Below, piece after piece: positions 1 to 7,155 of a stretch of DNA of 38,148 bases. The notes beneath the pieces were generated by a model. The model was not told the origin of the DNA. It saw only the letters and a program-made list of their open reading frames with translations, and did not search any database. Position numbers and translations under genes: made by a program. This stretch comes from Christensenellaceae bacterium (GTDB taxonomy: Bacteria > Bacillota > Clostridia > Christensenellales > Aristaeellaceae), in assembly GCA_012837835.1 (NCBI GenBank), contig DUQK01000001.1:1-38148 (forward strand), written 5' to 3'. The first letter of the stretch is position 1. Each line of letters begins with the position of its first letter.

Positions 1-11
1 GAAGGCGCTTT

Positions 12-35
12 CCCTCCTCCCCATGGGGAGGAGGG
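12..35. repeat. Perfect 24-bp GC-rich palindrome
   Basis: Arms CCCTCCTCCCC (12-22) and GGGGAGGAGGG (25-35) pair perfectly around a central AT, so the whole 24 bp is self-complementary. No T-run follows on either strand, so it is a poor intrinsic terminator candidate. It could be the end of a dispersed intergenic repeat or a protein-binding site; the window shows only this one copy. The rest of 36-158 is AT-rich and I see no gene in it. Confidence 0.6.
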
Positions 36-158
36 GACTAACAGAATGTACTTATTGTTCGGAGATAAAAGTGTTGCACTTTGAGTTGCAATTTGCGATT
101 ATAGGAAAATAACTACTATACTAATATAATATACCCTATTTTTATTCATTTAAACATG

Positions 159-183
159 AAAACCCCCTAAATATTGGGTTTTT
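159..183 (-). terminator. Putative intrinsic terminator of the 194-820 gene
   Basis: Just past the stop of the minus-strand gene, AAAACCC (159-165) and GGGTTTT (176-182) can pair with a 10-nt loop. On the minus strand the 3' arm ends in TTTT. The stem is short and AT-rich at its base, so termination may be weak. Confidence 0.45.
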
Positions 184-193
184 CGCGGAATAA

Positions 194-820
194 TTATAGG
201 TCAAAATGAATATTTAAAAGTTCCACAGCCTTCCTTGCCACATCTGCTGAAACACACGCACAGCGTTCACGGCGAGGTTCATCAGCCCTTTTTACGTTTG
301 CTGCTTCCATAAATATTTTTAGTGTTTCAAAACAATTTACGGAGTTTGATACAGTTTTCACAATTTCCATTTTGGGCTGATACTTAGGAAGCGCTTCTTG
401 GCAGTGCCACGCAAAAAGCTCAGCCGTTATCTTTTTTGAATCATCAGGCTCACAAACAAGACCAATAGCATGTGCTGCACCAGCTAGTGCGCCACATAAA
501 GTTCCAATACCATAGCCGCCAGCACCTACTATAAAAAGCTCTATGGGTATCCATTTGAAAGGGCTTCCCAGTGTATCTGCAAGCTCACCAATTATTGCAT
601 CTGCTACCGCAGCGCAACAGCCTCCTTTTGTGTAGTAGCTGTTATAGGCACGCTCTTCTGCTTTGGCAGGCTCAAGCTTAACATATGGAAATGGATGCAT
701 GAGCAGCTTTTCCTTAAAAGGAGCTTCCATTGTAGGCTCAAGCGCAGAATGTGTAGTTATTTCAGCTTTTACTTCCTCAGTATTTTGCGTATTTTTATAA
801 TAAGTATTCGAATTGCTCAT
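194..820 (-). CDS. C_GCAxxG_C_C family putative redox protein
   Basis: A 208-aa soluble protein with eight cysteines (about residues 68, 69, 109, 123, 140, 163, 187, 189). The pattern is that of the C_GCAxxG_C_C family: GGCCAAVADAI near 66-76, a Gly-rich GTLCGALAGA helix near 106-115, then spaced cysteines and a closing RCACVSADVARKAVELL. Members are often predicted to be redox-active or to bind a metal cluster; no specific reaction is established here. The first 55 residues are hydrophilic and look like a variable extension. The start has a strong AGGAGG site 6 nt upstream. It stands alone, divergent from rpmE, with a weak hairpin after its stop. The family call rests on motif recognition by eye. 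Confidence 0.72.
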   Translation of the reverse strand: MSNSNTYYKNTQNTEEVKAEITTHSALEPTMEAPFKEKLLMHPFPYVKLEPAKAEERAYNSYYTKGGCCAAVADAIIGELADTLGSPFKWIPIELFIVGAGGYGIGTLCGALAGAAHAIGLVCEPDDSKKITAELFAWHCQEALPKYQPKMEIVKTVSNSVNCFETLKIFMEAANVKRADEPRRERCACVSADVARKAVELLNIHFDL

Positions 821-931
821 GTTTTTTCCTCCTATTTATATACGCTCAAGTTTACTTCAACACCACATAAAAGGCAATTAAAATAATCGTTATTGTGAAC
901 ACTAAAAATTGTAAATCCACCTCTTAAAAAC

Positions 932-960
932 TTGCAATGTTTATGTGGGCGTGTTATAAT
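932..960 (+). promoter_or_regulatory. Sigma-A promoter of rpmE
   Basis: TTGCAA (932-937), a 17-bp spacer, then TATAAT (955-960) preceded by TG one base upstream (extended -10, TGTTATAAT). Transcription should begin near 967, giving a leader of about 57 nt before the rpmE ATG. Confidence 0.8.
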
Positions 961-966
961 AATGAT

Positions 967-1016
967 TGCGGATCATGGTTGCGCGCCATGAACCCGATAT
1001 TCAGCGCAAAAGAGGT
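967..1016 (+). promoter_or_regulatory. rpmE 5' leader hairpin (candidate L31 autoregulatory leader)
   Basis: The leader contains the inverted repeat TCATGG (973-978) / CCATGA (986-991) around the loop TTGCGCG, a few dozen bases before the Shine-Dalgarno AGAGGTG. L31 leader motifs that respond to the ribosomal protein have been described in Firmicutes. Whether this hairpin belongs to that class cannot be decided by eye; position and size fit. Confidence 0.4.
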
Positions 1017-1023
1017 GAAAGCT

Positions 1024-1224
1024 ATGAAAGAAGGAATACATCCTAAATATCAGAAATCATCCGTACGCTGCGTATGCGGCGAAACATTTGAAACCGGCTC
1101 TACTAAGAGCGATATAAGGGTGGAAATCTGCTCCAAATGTCATCCTTTCTACACCGGCAAACAGAAGCTGGTTGATTCCGGCGGTCGTGTAGATCGCTTC
1201 AAGAAACGTTTCGGGCTGGAGTAA
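1024..1224 (+). CDS. rpmE: Ribosomal protein bL31, zinc-binding form
   Basis: A 66-aa protein of the 50S subunit starting [10 protein letters not shown], typical of bL31. It has the zinc-binding cysteine pairs C16-x-C18 and C36-xx-C39, so it is the C+ form rather than the zinc-independent paralogue. The reading frame is open upstream to 937, but the true start is the ATG at 1024: it matches the family N-terminus and has AGAGGTGAAA 5-12 nt upstream, and the promoter -10 lies at 955-960, inside the open extension. A strong terminator follows the stop. It heads a translation-related block with prmC and prfA. Confidence 0.96.
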   Translation: MKEGIHPKYQKSSVRCVCGETFETGSTKSDIRVEICSKCHPFYTGKQKLVDSGGRVDRFKKRFGLE

Positions 1225-1238
1225 TGTAGACTCATCGC

Positions 1239-1277
1239 GGCAGGTGGACGGTGCTTTTCTGTCTACCTGCCTTTTTA
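1239..1277 (+). terminator. Intrinsic terminator after rpmE
   Basis: GGCAGGTGGAC (1239-1249) pairs with GTCTACCTGCC (1261-1271), an 11-bp stem with one wobble and an 11-nt loop, followed by TTTTT. It ends about 20 nt before the next start codon and no separate promoter is visible in between, so DUF1385-prmC-prfA may depend on read-through. Confidence 0.85.
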
Positions 1278-1295
1278 TATTCTTAGGAGGAATTT

Positions 1296-2351
1296 ATGAA
1301 GGAAAATAAAACCAAACGCCCTGACATAGGCGGACAAGCTGTCCTTGAGGGTGTTATGATGCGCTCACCTGACTATATGGCGATTGCCGTCAGGCGTGAT
1401 AACGGAGATATAGTTATAAAACGAACAAAAAATAACAAACTCTCCGACAAGCATAAATGGATGGCGCTTCCCTTTATTAGGGGCACAGTAAGCCTAGTTA
1501 CTATGATGAAACTCGGCGTTAGTGTGATTAATGATAGCACAGAAATGCTTGGATTGCTTGAGGAAGAAAGTTCCAGCAAGTTTGAATTATGGCTTAAAGA
1601 TAAACTAGGCGACAAAGCTGATAGAATATTCATGGGTTTAGCTTTAGTGCTAGCAATGGTGTTAAGCATAGGTCTTTTTGTGCTGCTGCCTAATATACCT
1701 GTAAGCTATCTTCGTGAAAAGGGCTGGTCGCTTCTTGGCGTAAATCTTATAAGCGGGCTTATTCGCACTATAATTCTTATAATTTACCTTTGGCTTTGCG
1801 GCTTTCAAAGCGACCTTAAACGCACATTCCAGTACCACGGCAGTGAGCATAAAACTGTATACTGCCATGAAAATGAGCTGCCTTTAACTGTTGAAAATGT
1901 ACAAAAGTTTTCAACACTACACCCAAGGTGCGGCACAAGCTTTTTGTTGCTTACATTTATATCTTCATTAATATTCTATTCCATCTTAGACCAACTCATA
2001 TTCAGCCTTACAGGCTATGATTTGGGGGGTAATTACGGCATAAGAATATTAAGCCGCCTTGTACTGCTCCCTATTGTAGCAGGAATAAGCTATGAGCTTC
2101 TAAAAGGGCTTGCGCACGCAAACAACCCTATAACTAAAGCTCTTCGCTGGCCGGGTATGCAGCTTCAGCGTTTAACCACCCGTCCGCCAAGTGATGATAT
2201 GTGCGAAGTTGCTATAGCCTCTATGAAAGCCGCTCTATATGGTTTACCTGAAGGCGAGGAAACAGAAGAAGGCTGGGTAATAATAAAAAAAGAAAGTTCT
2301 AAGCAAGAAACTGTAGAGCAGGAAACTTCAGAGCAAAAAGAAGCTGTATGA
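1296..2351 (+). CDS. DUF1385 (YqhQ-like) membrane protein
   Basis: A 351-aa integral membrane protein of the DUF1385 family, function unknown. The N-terminus has the conserved GGQAVLEGVMMRSPD (about 12-26). There are roughly four hydrophobic segments (near 112-132, 147-168, 215-236, 253-270). The family's charged block HGSEHKTVYCHE (about 181-192) sits before LHPRCGTSFLLL (about 208-219). The tail after 325 is Glu/Lys-rich and variable. The start has AGGAGG 6 nt upstream, and the stop overlaps the prmC start (ATGA). In many Clostridia this gene sits directly before prmC-prfA, which is seen here, but the reason for the linkage is not known. Confidence 0.9.
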   Translation: MKENKTKRPDIGGQAVLEGVMMRSPDYMAIAVRRDNGDIVIKRTKNNKLSDKHKWMALPFIRGTVSLVTMMKLGVSVINDSTEMLGLLEEESSSKFELWLKDKLGDKADRIFMGLALVLAMVLSIGLFVLLPNIPVSYLREKGWSLLGVNLISGLIRTIILIIYLWLCGFQSDLKRTFQYHGSEHKTVYCHENELPLTVENVQKFSTLHPRCGTSFLLLTFISSLIFYSILDQLIFSLTGYDLGGNYGIRILSRLVLLPIVAGISYELLKGLAHANNPITKALRWPGMQLQRLTTRPPSDDMCEVAIASMKAALYGLPEGEETEEGWVIIKKESSKQETVEQETSEQKEAV

Positions 2352-3169
2352 ATTTTCGCACCTTACGAGATAAAGGCGCGGAGAAGTTGAGCCGAGTCTG
2401 CATTCCTAACGCCAGCCATGATGCGGGAAAACTGCTTGCCTGGTTAATAGGTTTATCTCCCCTATACGCTTCTTCTTTAAATGTGGATGTGTCGGAGGAT
2501 ATTGCCTCTAAATATTATTCCATGATAGAAAGAAGGGCGAACAGAGAACCGCTGCAATACATAATCGGCGAGGCGGAATTTATGGGGCTTAATATTAAAG
2601 TGAAACCTTGTGTTTTAATACCCCGTTTTGATAGCGAGTGTATTGTGGAAAGCTGCCTTAATTTTATGGCGGAAAAAGCAACTGTACTTGATATATGTAC
2701 GGGGAGCGGCGCAATTGCCATTGCTATTAAAAAACATAGACCTGACGCCACAGTATATGCATCCGATATATCAGAAGAAGCACTGCGTATCGCAGAGCAA
2801 AACGCCAATTTAAACGATACGAATATAACTTTTATTAAAAGCAATATGTTTGATGACATACCCCTATCCTTTGATATTATCGTGTGTAACCCCCCGTATA
2901 TCCCTGAGGGAGATATGATAAACTTACAACCGGAAGTAAAAAGAGAACCTGCGCTGGCGCTTTCAGCAGGAAAAGATGGCATGAATATATACAGACGGCT
3001 TTTCCCTGAGAGCAGGGATAGACTAAAACCCGGCGGTTTTCTAATATGCGAAATGGGGGACGGACAAAAGGAAACTATAAATAATATAGCACGCAGTTCA
3101 GGCTATACGCTTATATATGAAAATAAAGACATGGCAGACCTTACTCGGGCACTTGTTTTTACTACTTAA
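2348..3169 (+). CDS. prmC: Release factor glutamine N5-methyltransferase
   Basis: A 273-aa SAM-dependent methyltransferase that methylates the glutamine of the GGQ motif in release factors, here probably the product of the next gene. The N-terminal helical domain is followed by LIPRFDSE (90-97; the family usually has IPRPDTE), the SAM-binding [11 protein letters not shown] (115-125), and the catalytic NPPY (181-184) that holds the glutamine. It overlaps the preceding stop by four bases (ATGA), so the two genes are translationally coupled, and it ends 14 nt before the prfA TTG start. Confidence 0.95.
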   Translation: MNFRTLRDKGAEKLSRVCIPNASHDAGKLLAWLIGLSPLYASSLNVDVSEDIASKYYSMIERRANREPLQYIIGEAEFMGLNIKVKPCVLIPRFDSECIVESCLNFMAEKATVLDICTGSGAIAIAIKKHRPDATVYASDISEEALRIAEQNANLNDTNITFIKSNMFDDIPLSFDIIVCNPPYIPEGDMINLQPEVKREPALALSAGKDGMNIYRRLFPESRDRLKPGGFLICEMGDGQKETINNIARSSGYTLIYENKDMADLTRALVFTT

Positions 3170-3183
3170 TAGGAGAAATGCAT

Positions 3184-4242
3184 TTGATAAACGAACATTT
3201 TTCACAACTTAAACAACGCTATAAGGAGTTACTGACAGCCTCTGCTCAACCAGATACACTCCAAGATATAGAGCTGTATCAAAAAACCGTAATGGAGATG
3301 AAGGAGCTTGAGGAGCCTATCGCCATATGGAATAAATACGAAGATGTGCAGGATTCGCTTAACCAAGCGAAAGAATTGTTAACAGACCCCATGATGAGCG
3401 AGCTTGCTCAAGAGGAAATTGATACCCTAAGCGTAGAAGAGGAAATGCTTATACAGCAGCTTAGAGAATATATGATTCCGCAGGACCCTGATGACAAGCG
3501 CAATGTAATTATAGAGATTAGACCAGGCGCAGGCGGTGATGAGGCAGGGTTATTTGGCGCTATGCTGCTTAGAATGTATATGCGCTATGCAGATAGACAA
3601 GGCTACGAGGTAGAGTTGACGAGCGTTACTGATAACGCTGTTGGCGGCATAAAGGAAGCCGTATTCACCATAAAGGGCTCAGGCGCTTTCAGCCGTATGA
3701 AGTTTGAAAGCGGCGTACACCGCGTGCAGCGCGTGCCTGTAACAGAATCCCAAGGTAGAATACATACAAGCACAGCTACGGTTGCAGTACTGCCTGAAAT
3801 GGACGAGGTTGACGCGGATATAGACCCTGCCGACCTTCGTATAGATGTATATAGAGCAAGCGGACACGGCGGACAACACGTAAACACAACCGACTCCGCT
3901 GTTAGAATTACACACCTTCCGACAGGGCTTGTAGTAACCAGCCAGAATGAAAAAAGCCAACTCAAGAACAAAGCTTCAGCCATGAAGGTGCTTGCGAGCA
4001 GACTTTATGATCTTAGAAGAAGCGAAAGGGATGAAAGCTACGCCGCCCAAAGACGAGGGCAGCTTGGCACGGGGGACAGATCCGAGCGCATACGTACATA
4101 TAATTTCCCGCAAGGGAGGGTGTCCGACCACCGTATTAACCTTACACTTTACCGTATAGACGATATAATGGACGGAGACCTTGATGAACTTATAGACGCT
4201 CTAACTATAGCATATAAAGCGCTGCAGGCTAATGAGCTGTAA
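3184..4242 (+). CDS. prfA: Peptide chain release factor 1
   Basis: RF1, recognising UAA and UAG in the ribosomal A site. Counting from the TTG start, it has the RF1-type PVT tripeptide at 185-187 within [10 protein letters not shown], and the peptidyl-hydrolysis motif GGQ at 229-231, the substrate of PrmC. The start is probably TTG at 3184, giving 352 aa: AGGAG (3171-3175) lies 8 nt upstream. The in-frame ATG at 3178 is only 2 nt from that site, too close for normal initiation. Using ATG would add two residues (MH). The product is cytoplasmic and full length. Confidence 0.95.
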   Translation: MINEHFSQLKQRYKELLTASAQPDTLQDIELYQKTVMEMKELEEPIAIWNKYEDVQDSLNQAKELLTDPMMSELAQEEIDTLSVEEEMLIQQLREYMIPQDPDDKRNVIIEIRPGAGGDEAGLFGAMLLRMYMRYADRQGYEVELTSVTDNAVGGIKEAVFTIKGSGAFSRMKFESGVHRVQRVPVTESQGRIHTSTATVAVLPEMDEVDADIDPADLRIDVYRASGHGGQHVNTTDSAVRITHLPTGLVVTSQNEKSQLKNKASAMKVLASRLYDLRRSERDESYAAQRRGQLGTGDRSERIRTYNFPQGRVSDHRINLTLYRIDDIMDGDLDELIDALTIAYKALQANEL

Positions 4243-4259
4243 AAATACAATCCGTATGC

Positions 4260-4302
4260 TGGATATTATTTGCGGATTAATGTATAATATAAAAAACATT
4301 AA
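4260..4302 (+). promoter_or_regulatory. Promoter with -10 inside an inverted repeat
   Basis: TGGATA (4260-4265), a 17-bp spacer and TATAAT (4283-4288) form a promoter for the next gene. The -10 is bracketed by TTAATG (4277-4282) and CATTAA (4297-4302), which are exact inverted copies. A second pair, AATCCG (4249-4254) / CGGATT (4273-4278), brackets the -35. Either could be an operator. This separates the P-loop gene from prfA transcriptionally. Confidence 0.6.
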
Positions 4303-4317
4303 TAAGGGGGAATTACA

Positions 4318-4728
4318 ATGATTCAGGTGATTCACGGAAGAAAGGGTTCGGGCAAGACCAAGCGCATCATCGATATGACAAACGCAGCCTTTGATAAACA
4401 ACATGGCGACATAGTATTTATAGATGATGATAACCGCTATATGTTCGATTTACGCCACGAAGTACGTTTTGTAAATGCTGGCGAATATGGCATGGTCGGC
4501 CCGGAAATGTTCTATGGATTCCTTTGCGGTGTGTTGTCCCAAAACTCCGATATAAGCAGTATTTTTATAGATGCGTTTCTAAGACTGGTAAATGCCCAAC
4601 CTAACGAAACCGAATGGTTCTTCAGCCACCTAAAGCAACTTGCCGAAAAACATGATGTGAAGTTTATATTATCGGTAAGCTGCGATGATTCCGAAGCTCC
4701 GGATTATATAAGACAATATTTCATATAG
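4318..4728 (+). CDS. Small stand-alone P-loop protein of unknown function
   Basis: A 136-aa soluble protein. It has a clear Walker A motif GRKGSGKT (7-14), a Walker B-like SSIFIDAF (80-87, Asp85) and a strand KFILSVS (115-121) where a sensor position would fall. That is enough for a minimal P-loop NTPase core with no second domain, transmembrane segment or DNA-binding motif. Short proteins like this in Clostridia tend to receive vague ATP-binding or PilT-like names; the length is far too small for PilT. The start has AAGGGGG about 7 nt upstream. It has its own promoter and a strong terminator, so it is a single-gene unit. Substrate and partners are not visible. Confidence 0.8.
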   Translation: MIQVIHGRKGSGKTKRIIDMTNAAFDKQHGDIVFIDDDNRYMFDLRHEVRFVNAGEYGMVGPEMFYGFLCGVLSQNSDISSIFIDAFLRLVNAQPNETEWFFSHLKQLAEKHDVKFILSVSCDDSEAPDYIRQYFI

Positions 4729-4733
4729 GCAAC

Positions 4734-4759
4734 AAAAAAGGGCTCGCGCCCTTTTTTTT
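4734..4759. terminator. Bidirectional intrinsic terminator
   Basis: An A-run (4734-4739), GGGC (4740-4743), loop TCGC, GCCC (4748-4751) and eight T (4752-4759). It lies between convergent genes ending at 4728 (+) and 4773 (-) and can end transcription from both sides. Confidence 0.85.
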
Positions 4760-4772
4760 ATTTAAATATATT

Positions 4773-5387
4773 TTATGGTTTCTTCGTAGGCTTCAAAGCA
4801 GGTTTTTCACTTTCGGGCATGGTTTTAGGTTTACTTTCCGCCGTGGGTGTTTCGCTTGGTTTATCTTTTGCTTCCGTTTTATCTGTTTTGGCAGGCTCCC
4901 CTTTTGTTTCAGGTTTGTCTGTTGGAGTTTTATCATCCTTAGGCTTATCAACCGGAGCTTTTTCCTCTTTGGACTTGTCAGTGTCTTTCGCTGCTACATC
5001 CGTTTTTACAGGTTCTTTGGGCTTATCGCTTTTAGCGGGGCTTTTCTTTTCTTCACCAGCAGGGACTGCTGTGGGTTTTGGCTCCAGCAGCTTTTCAACC
5101 TCGAAAACTTCTGCTCCTATAGTGTTTGAAACCTTGTCTAAATCCGAAAGCGCATCTATAAGTACCGTCTTTACTGTGCTTATACTCCTGCCAACAAGTA
5201 GTTTATCTGCCTCCCACTGCTTTTTCTCTGCTATAAGGCTATCTCTTTCATTTGTAACATCCAATAACATTGCCTGCACATCACTAAGCTCATTTAGGTT
5301 GTTGCGCCCTGAAATATATAATACGACGCATAAAACTAGAAGCACCACTGTAATTGCAGCTAATAAATAAGATGGCTGTTTTTTCAC
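4773..5387 (-). CDS. Membrane-anchored Pro/Lys-rich low-complexity protein
   Basis: A 204-aa protein read from GTG at 5387. It has KKQ followed by one transmembrane helix (about 8-25), a helical linker with coiled-coil character (about 30-105) and a long disordered tail (about 110-204) made of repeated Lys/Pro/Glu/Thr/Asp blocks such as TDKPE and DKPK. This fits a type II membrane protein with the tail outside, perhaps reaching into the wall. The frame stays open to another GTG at 5429, but that codon lies in the terminator hairpin of the upstream gene and has no Shine-Dalgarno site; the 5387 GTG has GAAAGTGAGTGG upstream, itself a modest match. The function is unknown. The gene follows the DivIVA-like gene. 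Confidence 0.65.
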   Translation of the reverse strand: MKKQPSYLLAAITVVLLVLCVVLYISGRNNLNELSDVQAMLLDVTNERDSLIAEKKQWEADKLLVGRSISTVKTVLIDALSDLDKVSNTIGAEVFEVEKLLEPKPTAVPAGEEKKSPAKSDKPKEPVKTDVAAKDTDKSKEEKAPVDKPKDDKTPTDKPETKGEPAKTDKTEAKDKPSETPTAESKPKTMPESEKPALKPTKKP

Positions 5388-5408
5388 GATAAACCACTCA
5401 CTTTCTTT

Positions 5409-5450
5409 TTTAAATAAACAAAATGCCACAGCTTAAAACGCGTGGCAATT
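5409..5450 (-). terminator. Terminator of the coaD/DivIVA-like transcript
   Basis: Reading the minus strand after the stop at 5459, TGCCAC pairs with GTGGCA (the + strand shows TGCCAC at 5424-5429 and GTGGCA at 5442-5447), extended by GC/GC with one bulge, followed by TTTTGTTTATTT. It overlaps the upstream in-frame GTG of the next gene, which argues for the shorter start of that gene. Confidence 0.6.
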
Positions 5451-5458
5451 AAAATAAA

Positions 5459-6106
5459 TTAAATATTGTTGTTTTCGTCCGAGTACATGCGCATGGATTG
5501 AACGCTCTGCAGCATCATACGCACATCGCCAAGCTTACCATCTAGGTTAGACTCAAGTTGCCTTAGTACATTTAACATATCCTGCTGGGTTTGCCTTTCA
5601 ATGGCAGCAGCGTGTTCGTTTGCGTTTTTAAGCAGATTTTCCGCCTCTTCCTGCGCACGAGCAAGCACAGCAGTTTCACTGACCAGTGTATCCGCATGAG
5701 CTTGTGCATCTTCTACCGCTTGGCGGGCACGCGCCTGTGCGTCAGCCAATATTGCATTTGCTTTTTCCTCAGCTTGATAGGCGGTTTCCGCAGCGTAGGC
5801 ATCTGCGCTGACACGGGTATTTTGGGCATAGCTGTTTGCCTCGTTTACAACCGATTGAGCCTGCATATCCGCCTCTTTTTTTACACGCTCAGCGCTGCTA
5901 TTGGCATCATCAATAATGTTCTTTTCATTATTCAGTATGATGTCGGCCTTTTCAAGCTGAGGATCGTAGCTTGAAACAACGCGCCTTAGCAGTTCAAGCA
6001 CTTCGCTTTGCTCAAGCATAACAAAACCTGTAAGCGGTACCTTTTTAGCATTCTGCACGCTTAAACTAAGCTTGTCTATAAGCGAAAAAACTTCGTTTCT
6101 TGGCAT
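5459..6106 (-). CDS. DivIVA-like / V-ATPase subunit H-like coiled-coil protein
   Basis: A 215-aa cytoplasmic protein that is almost entirely helical. After a short N-terminal part (about 1-45, including LEQSEVLELLRRV) comes a long Ala/Glu/Gln-rich coiled coil (about 50-200) full of heptad-like AEEKANAILADAQARARQ runs. Clostridial genes of this type next to coaD are usually annotated as DivIVA-domain or vacuolar H+-ATPase subunit H-like. The canonical DivIVA membrane-binding N-terminus is not obvious. The start has GGAGAAG 4 nt upstream and lies 12 nt after the coaD stop, so the two are co-transcribed. A role in scaffolding at the membrane or septum is inference. Confidence 0.75.
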   Translation of the reverse strand: MPRNEVFSLIDKLSLSVQNAKKVPLTGFVMLEQSEVLELLRRVVSSYDPQLEKADIILNNEKNIIDDANSSAERVKKEADMQAQSVVNEANSYAQNTRVSADAYAAETAYQAEEKANAILADAQARARQAVEDAQAHADTLVSETAVLARAQEEAENLLKNANEHAAAIERQTQQDMLNVLRQLESNLDGKLGDVRMMLQSVQSMRMYSDENNNI

Positions 6107-6118
6107 GATACTTCTCCT

Positions 6119-6592
6119 TCACTTATTTTTTTGCAGCTTTTCAGCTACAATTTTAGGGACAAACGGGGTGATGTCGCCACCGAATAAGGCAATCTGCTTT
6201 ACTAGCGTTGAGGATATGGCGATGTCCTTAGGGCTTGAAGGCATTAAAAACGTTTCAACACCTTGCAGCAACATACTGTTCGCCTGCGCCTGCTGAAATT
6301 CGCTTTCAAAATCAGAGCTGTTGCGCACTCCTTTAATAATTACGCCTACGTCCATTTTTTTAGCAAGGTTAACAAGTAGACCATCAAAGGAAATTACTTT
6401 AACATTGCTTATATCCTTGCAGCACTCTTTAAGCATATTAAGCCTTTCCTCTGGCGAAAAGAGGTATTTTTTCGCGGGATTTACCATAACGGCAACATAA
6501 AGGATATCAAATAAGCCTGCCGTCCTTTTGATAATGCTCATATGACCGTTTGTAACAGGGTCAAAACTACCGGGGAAAAGAGCCTTAATCAA
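6119..6592 (-). CDS. coaD: Phosphopantetheine adenylyltransferase
   Basis: A 157-aa enzyme of CoA synthesis: ATP plus 4'-phosphopantetheine gives dephospho-CoA and pyrophosphate. It shows the nucleotidyltransferase signature PGSFDPVTNGH (7-17), which contains the TxGH-type ATP site, and the C-terminal ISSTLVKQI that matches the family ISSTxVR motif. The length is standard. It overlaps the rsmD stop by four bases, the common rsmD-coaD pairing. Its CoA product is needed by the CoA-dependent genes upstream (iorAB, paaK), but that is a general link and not evidence of co-regulation. Confidence 0.96.
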   Translation of the reverse strand: MIKALFPGSFDPVTNGHMSIIKRTAGLFDILYVAVMVNPAKKYLFSPEERLNMLKECCKDISNVKVISFDGLLVNLAKKMDVGVIIKGVRNSSDFESEFQQAQANSMLLQGVETFLMPSSPKDIAISSTLVKQIALFGGDITPFVPKIVAEKLQKNK

Positions 6593-7155
6593 AGCTGGTC
6601 CTCCTGCTTTAGAAACGTGATTGCGGTATTGCGGTAACGCTTTTCTTTTATTACCGCAAAGAGTTCCTTTGAATTGATTTCATTTACAATATCGTGTTCG
6701 ATTGAAATTATACCATCTTTTTTTAATAAAGTATAGTAAAAGATTTTTTGTAGTATGGGCTCTATATTAAGTCCATAGGGCGGGTCAAGGAAAATAATAT
6801 CAAATTTAACACCCTCATCCTTTATAATTTCAAGCGTTTTTTCCCATGAATACGCTAAAACACGGGTATTGTCTTCAATGCCCAAGTTTTTTATATTATC
6901 GCTTATTACAGATACTGCTTTTTTATTATTATCGCAAATAACAGCATAATCCGCTCCACGGCTAATAGCCTCAAGCGCAAGCGCGCCGCTTCCTGCAAAT
7001 AGGTCTAAAACCACAGCGCCCTCCAGCCTACCAAATAGTATGCTGAAAAGCGCTTCCCTTACCTTGCCCGATGTAGGTCTTGTATTTTCCCCTTTTGGAG
7101 CCTTTATTTTTCTCTGCTTAAACCTGCCTGCTACTATGCGTAACTCATTATACAA
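6589..7155 (-). CDS. rsmD: 16S rRNA (guanine966-N2)-methyltransferase
   Basis: A 188-aa Rossmann-fold methyltransferase modifying G966 of 16S rRNA. It has RIVAGRFKQRKI near the start, the RPTSGKVREALFSIL segment (about 26-40), SAM motif I DLFAGSGALALEA (51-63) and the catalytic DPPYG (124-128). It begins with TTG at 7155, preceded by AAGGA about 7 nt upstream inside the end of the previous gene, and overlaps that gene by 8 nt. Confidence 0.93.
   Translation of the reverse strand: MYNELRIVAGRFKQRKIKAPKGENTRPTSGKVREALFSILFGRLEGAVVLDLFAGSGALALEAISRGADYAVICDNNKKAVSVISDNIKNLGIEDNTRVLAYSWEKTLEIIKDEGVKFDIIFLDPPYGLNIEPILQKIFYYTLLKKDGIISIEHDIVNEINSKELFAVIKEKRYRNTAITFLKQEDQL

Noticed and set aside
93-122. 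Plus-strand promoter-like TTGCGA-18-TATACT
   Set aside because: No plus-strand gene follows before rpmE, which has a better promoter of its own; AT-rich DNA yields such matches by chance.
937-1023. In-frame N-terminal extension of rpmE (29 residues)
   Set aside because: It overlaps the -10 box and the leader hairpin, and the ATG at 1024 has the Shine-Dalgarno site and the family N-terminus.
4318-4728. PilT-like motility ATPase
   Set aside because: Only the P-loop is shared; the protein is about a third of PilT length and lacks its other motifs.
4819-5370. Open plus-strand frame of 183 codons opposite the Pro/Lys-rich gene
   Set aside because: Its Ser/Leu/Val-rich product mirrors the repetitive codons of the minus-strand gene; no ribosome site and no family features.
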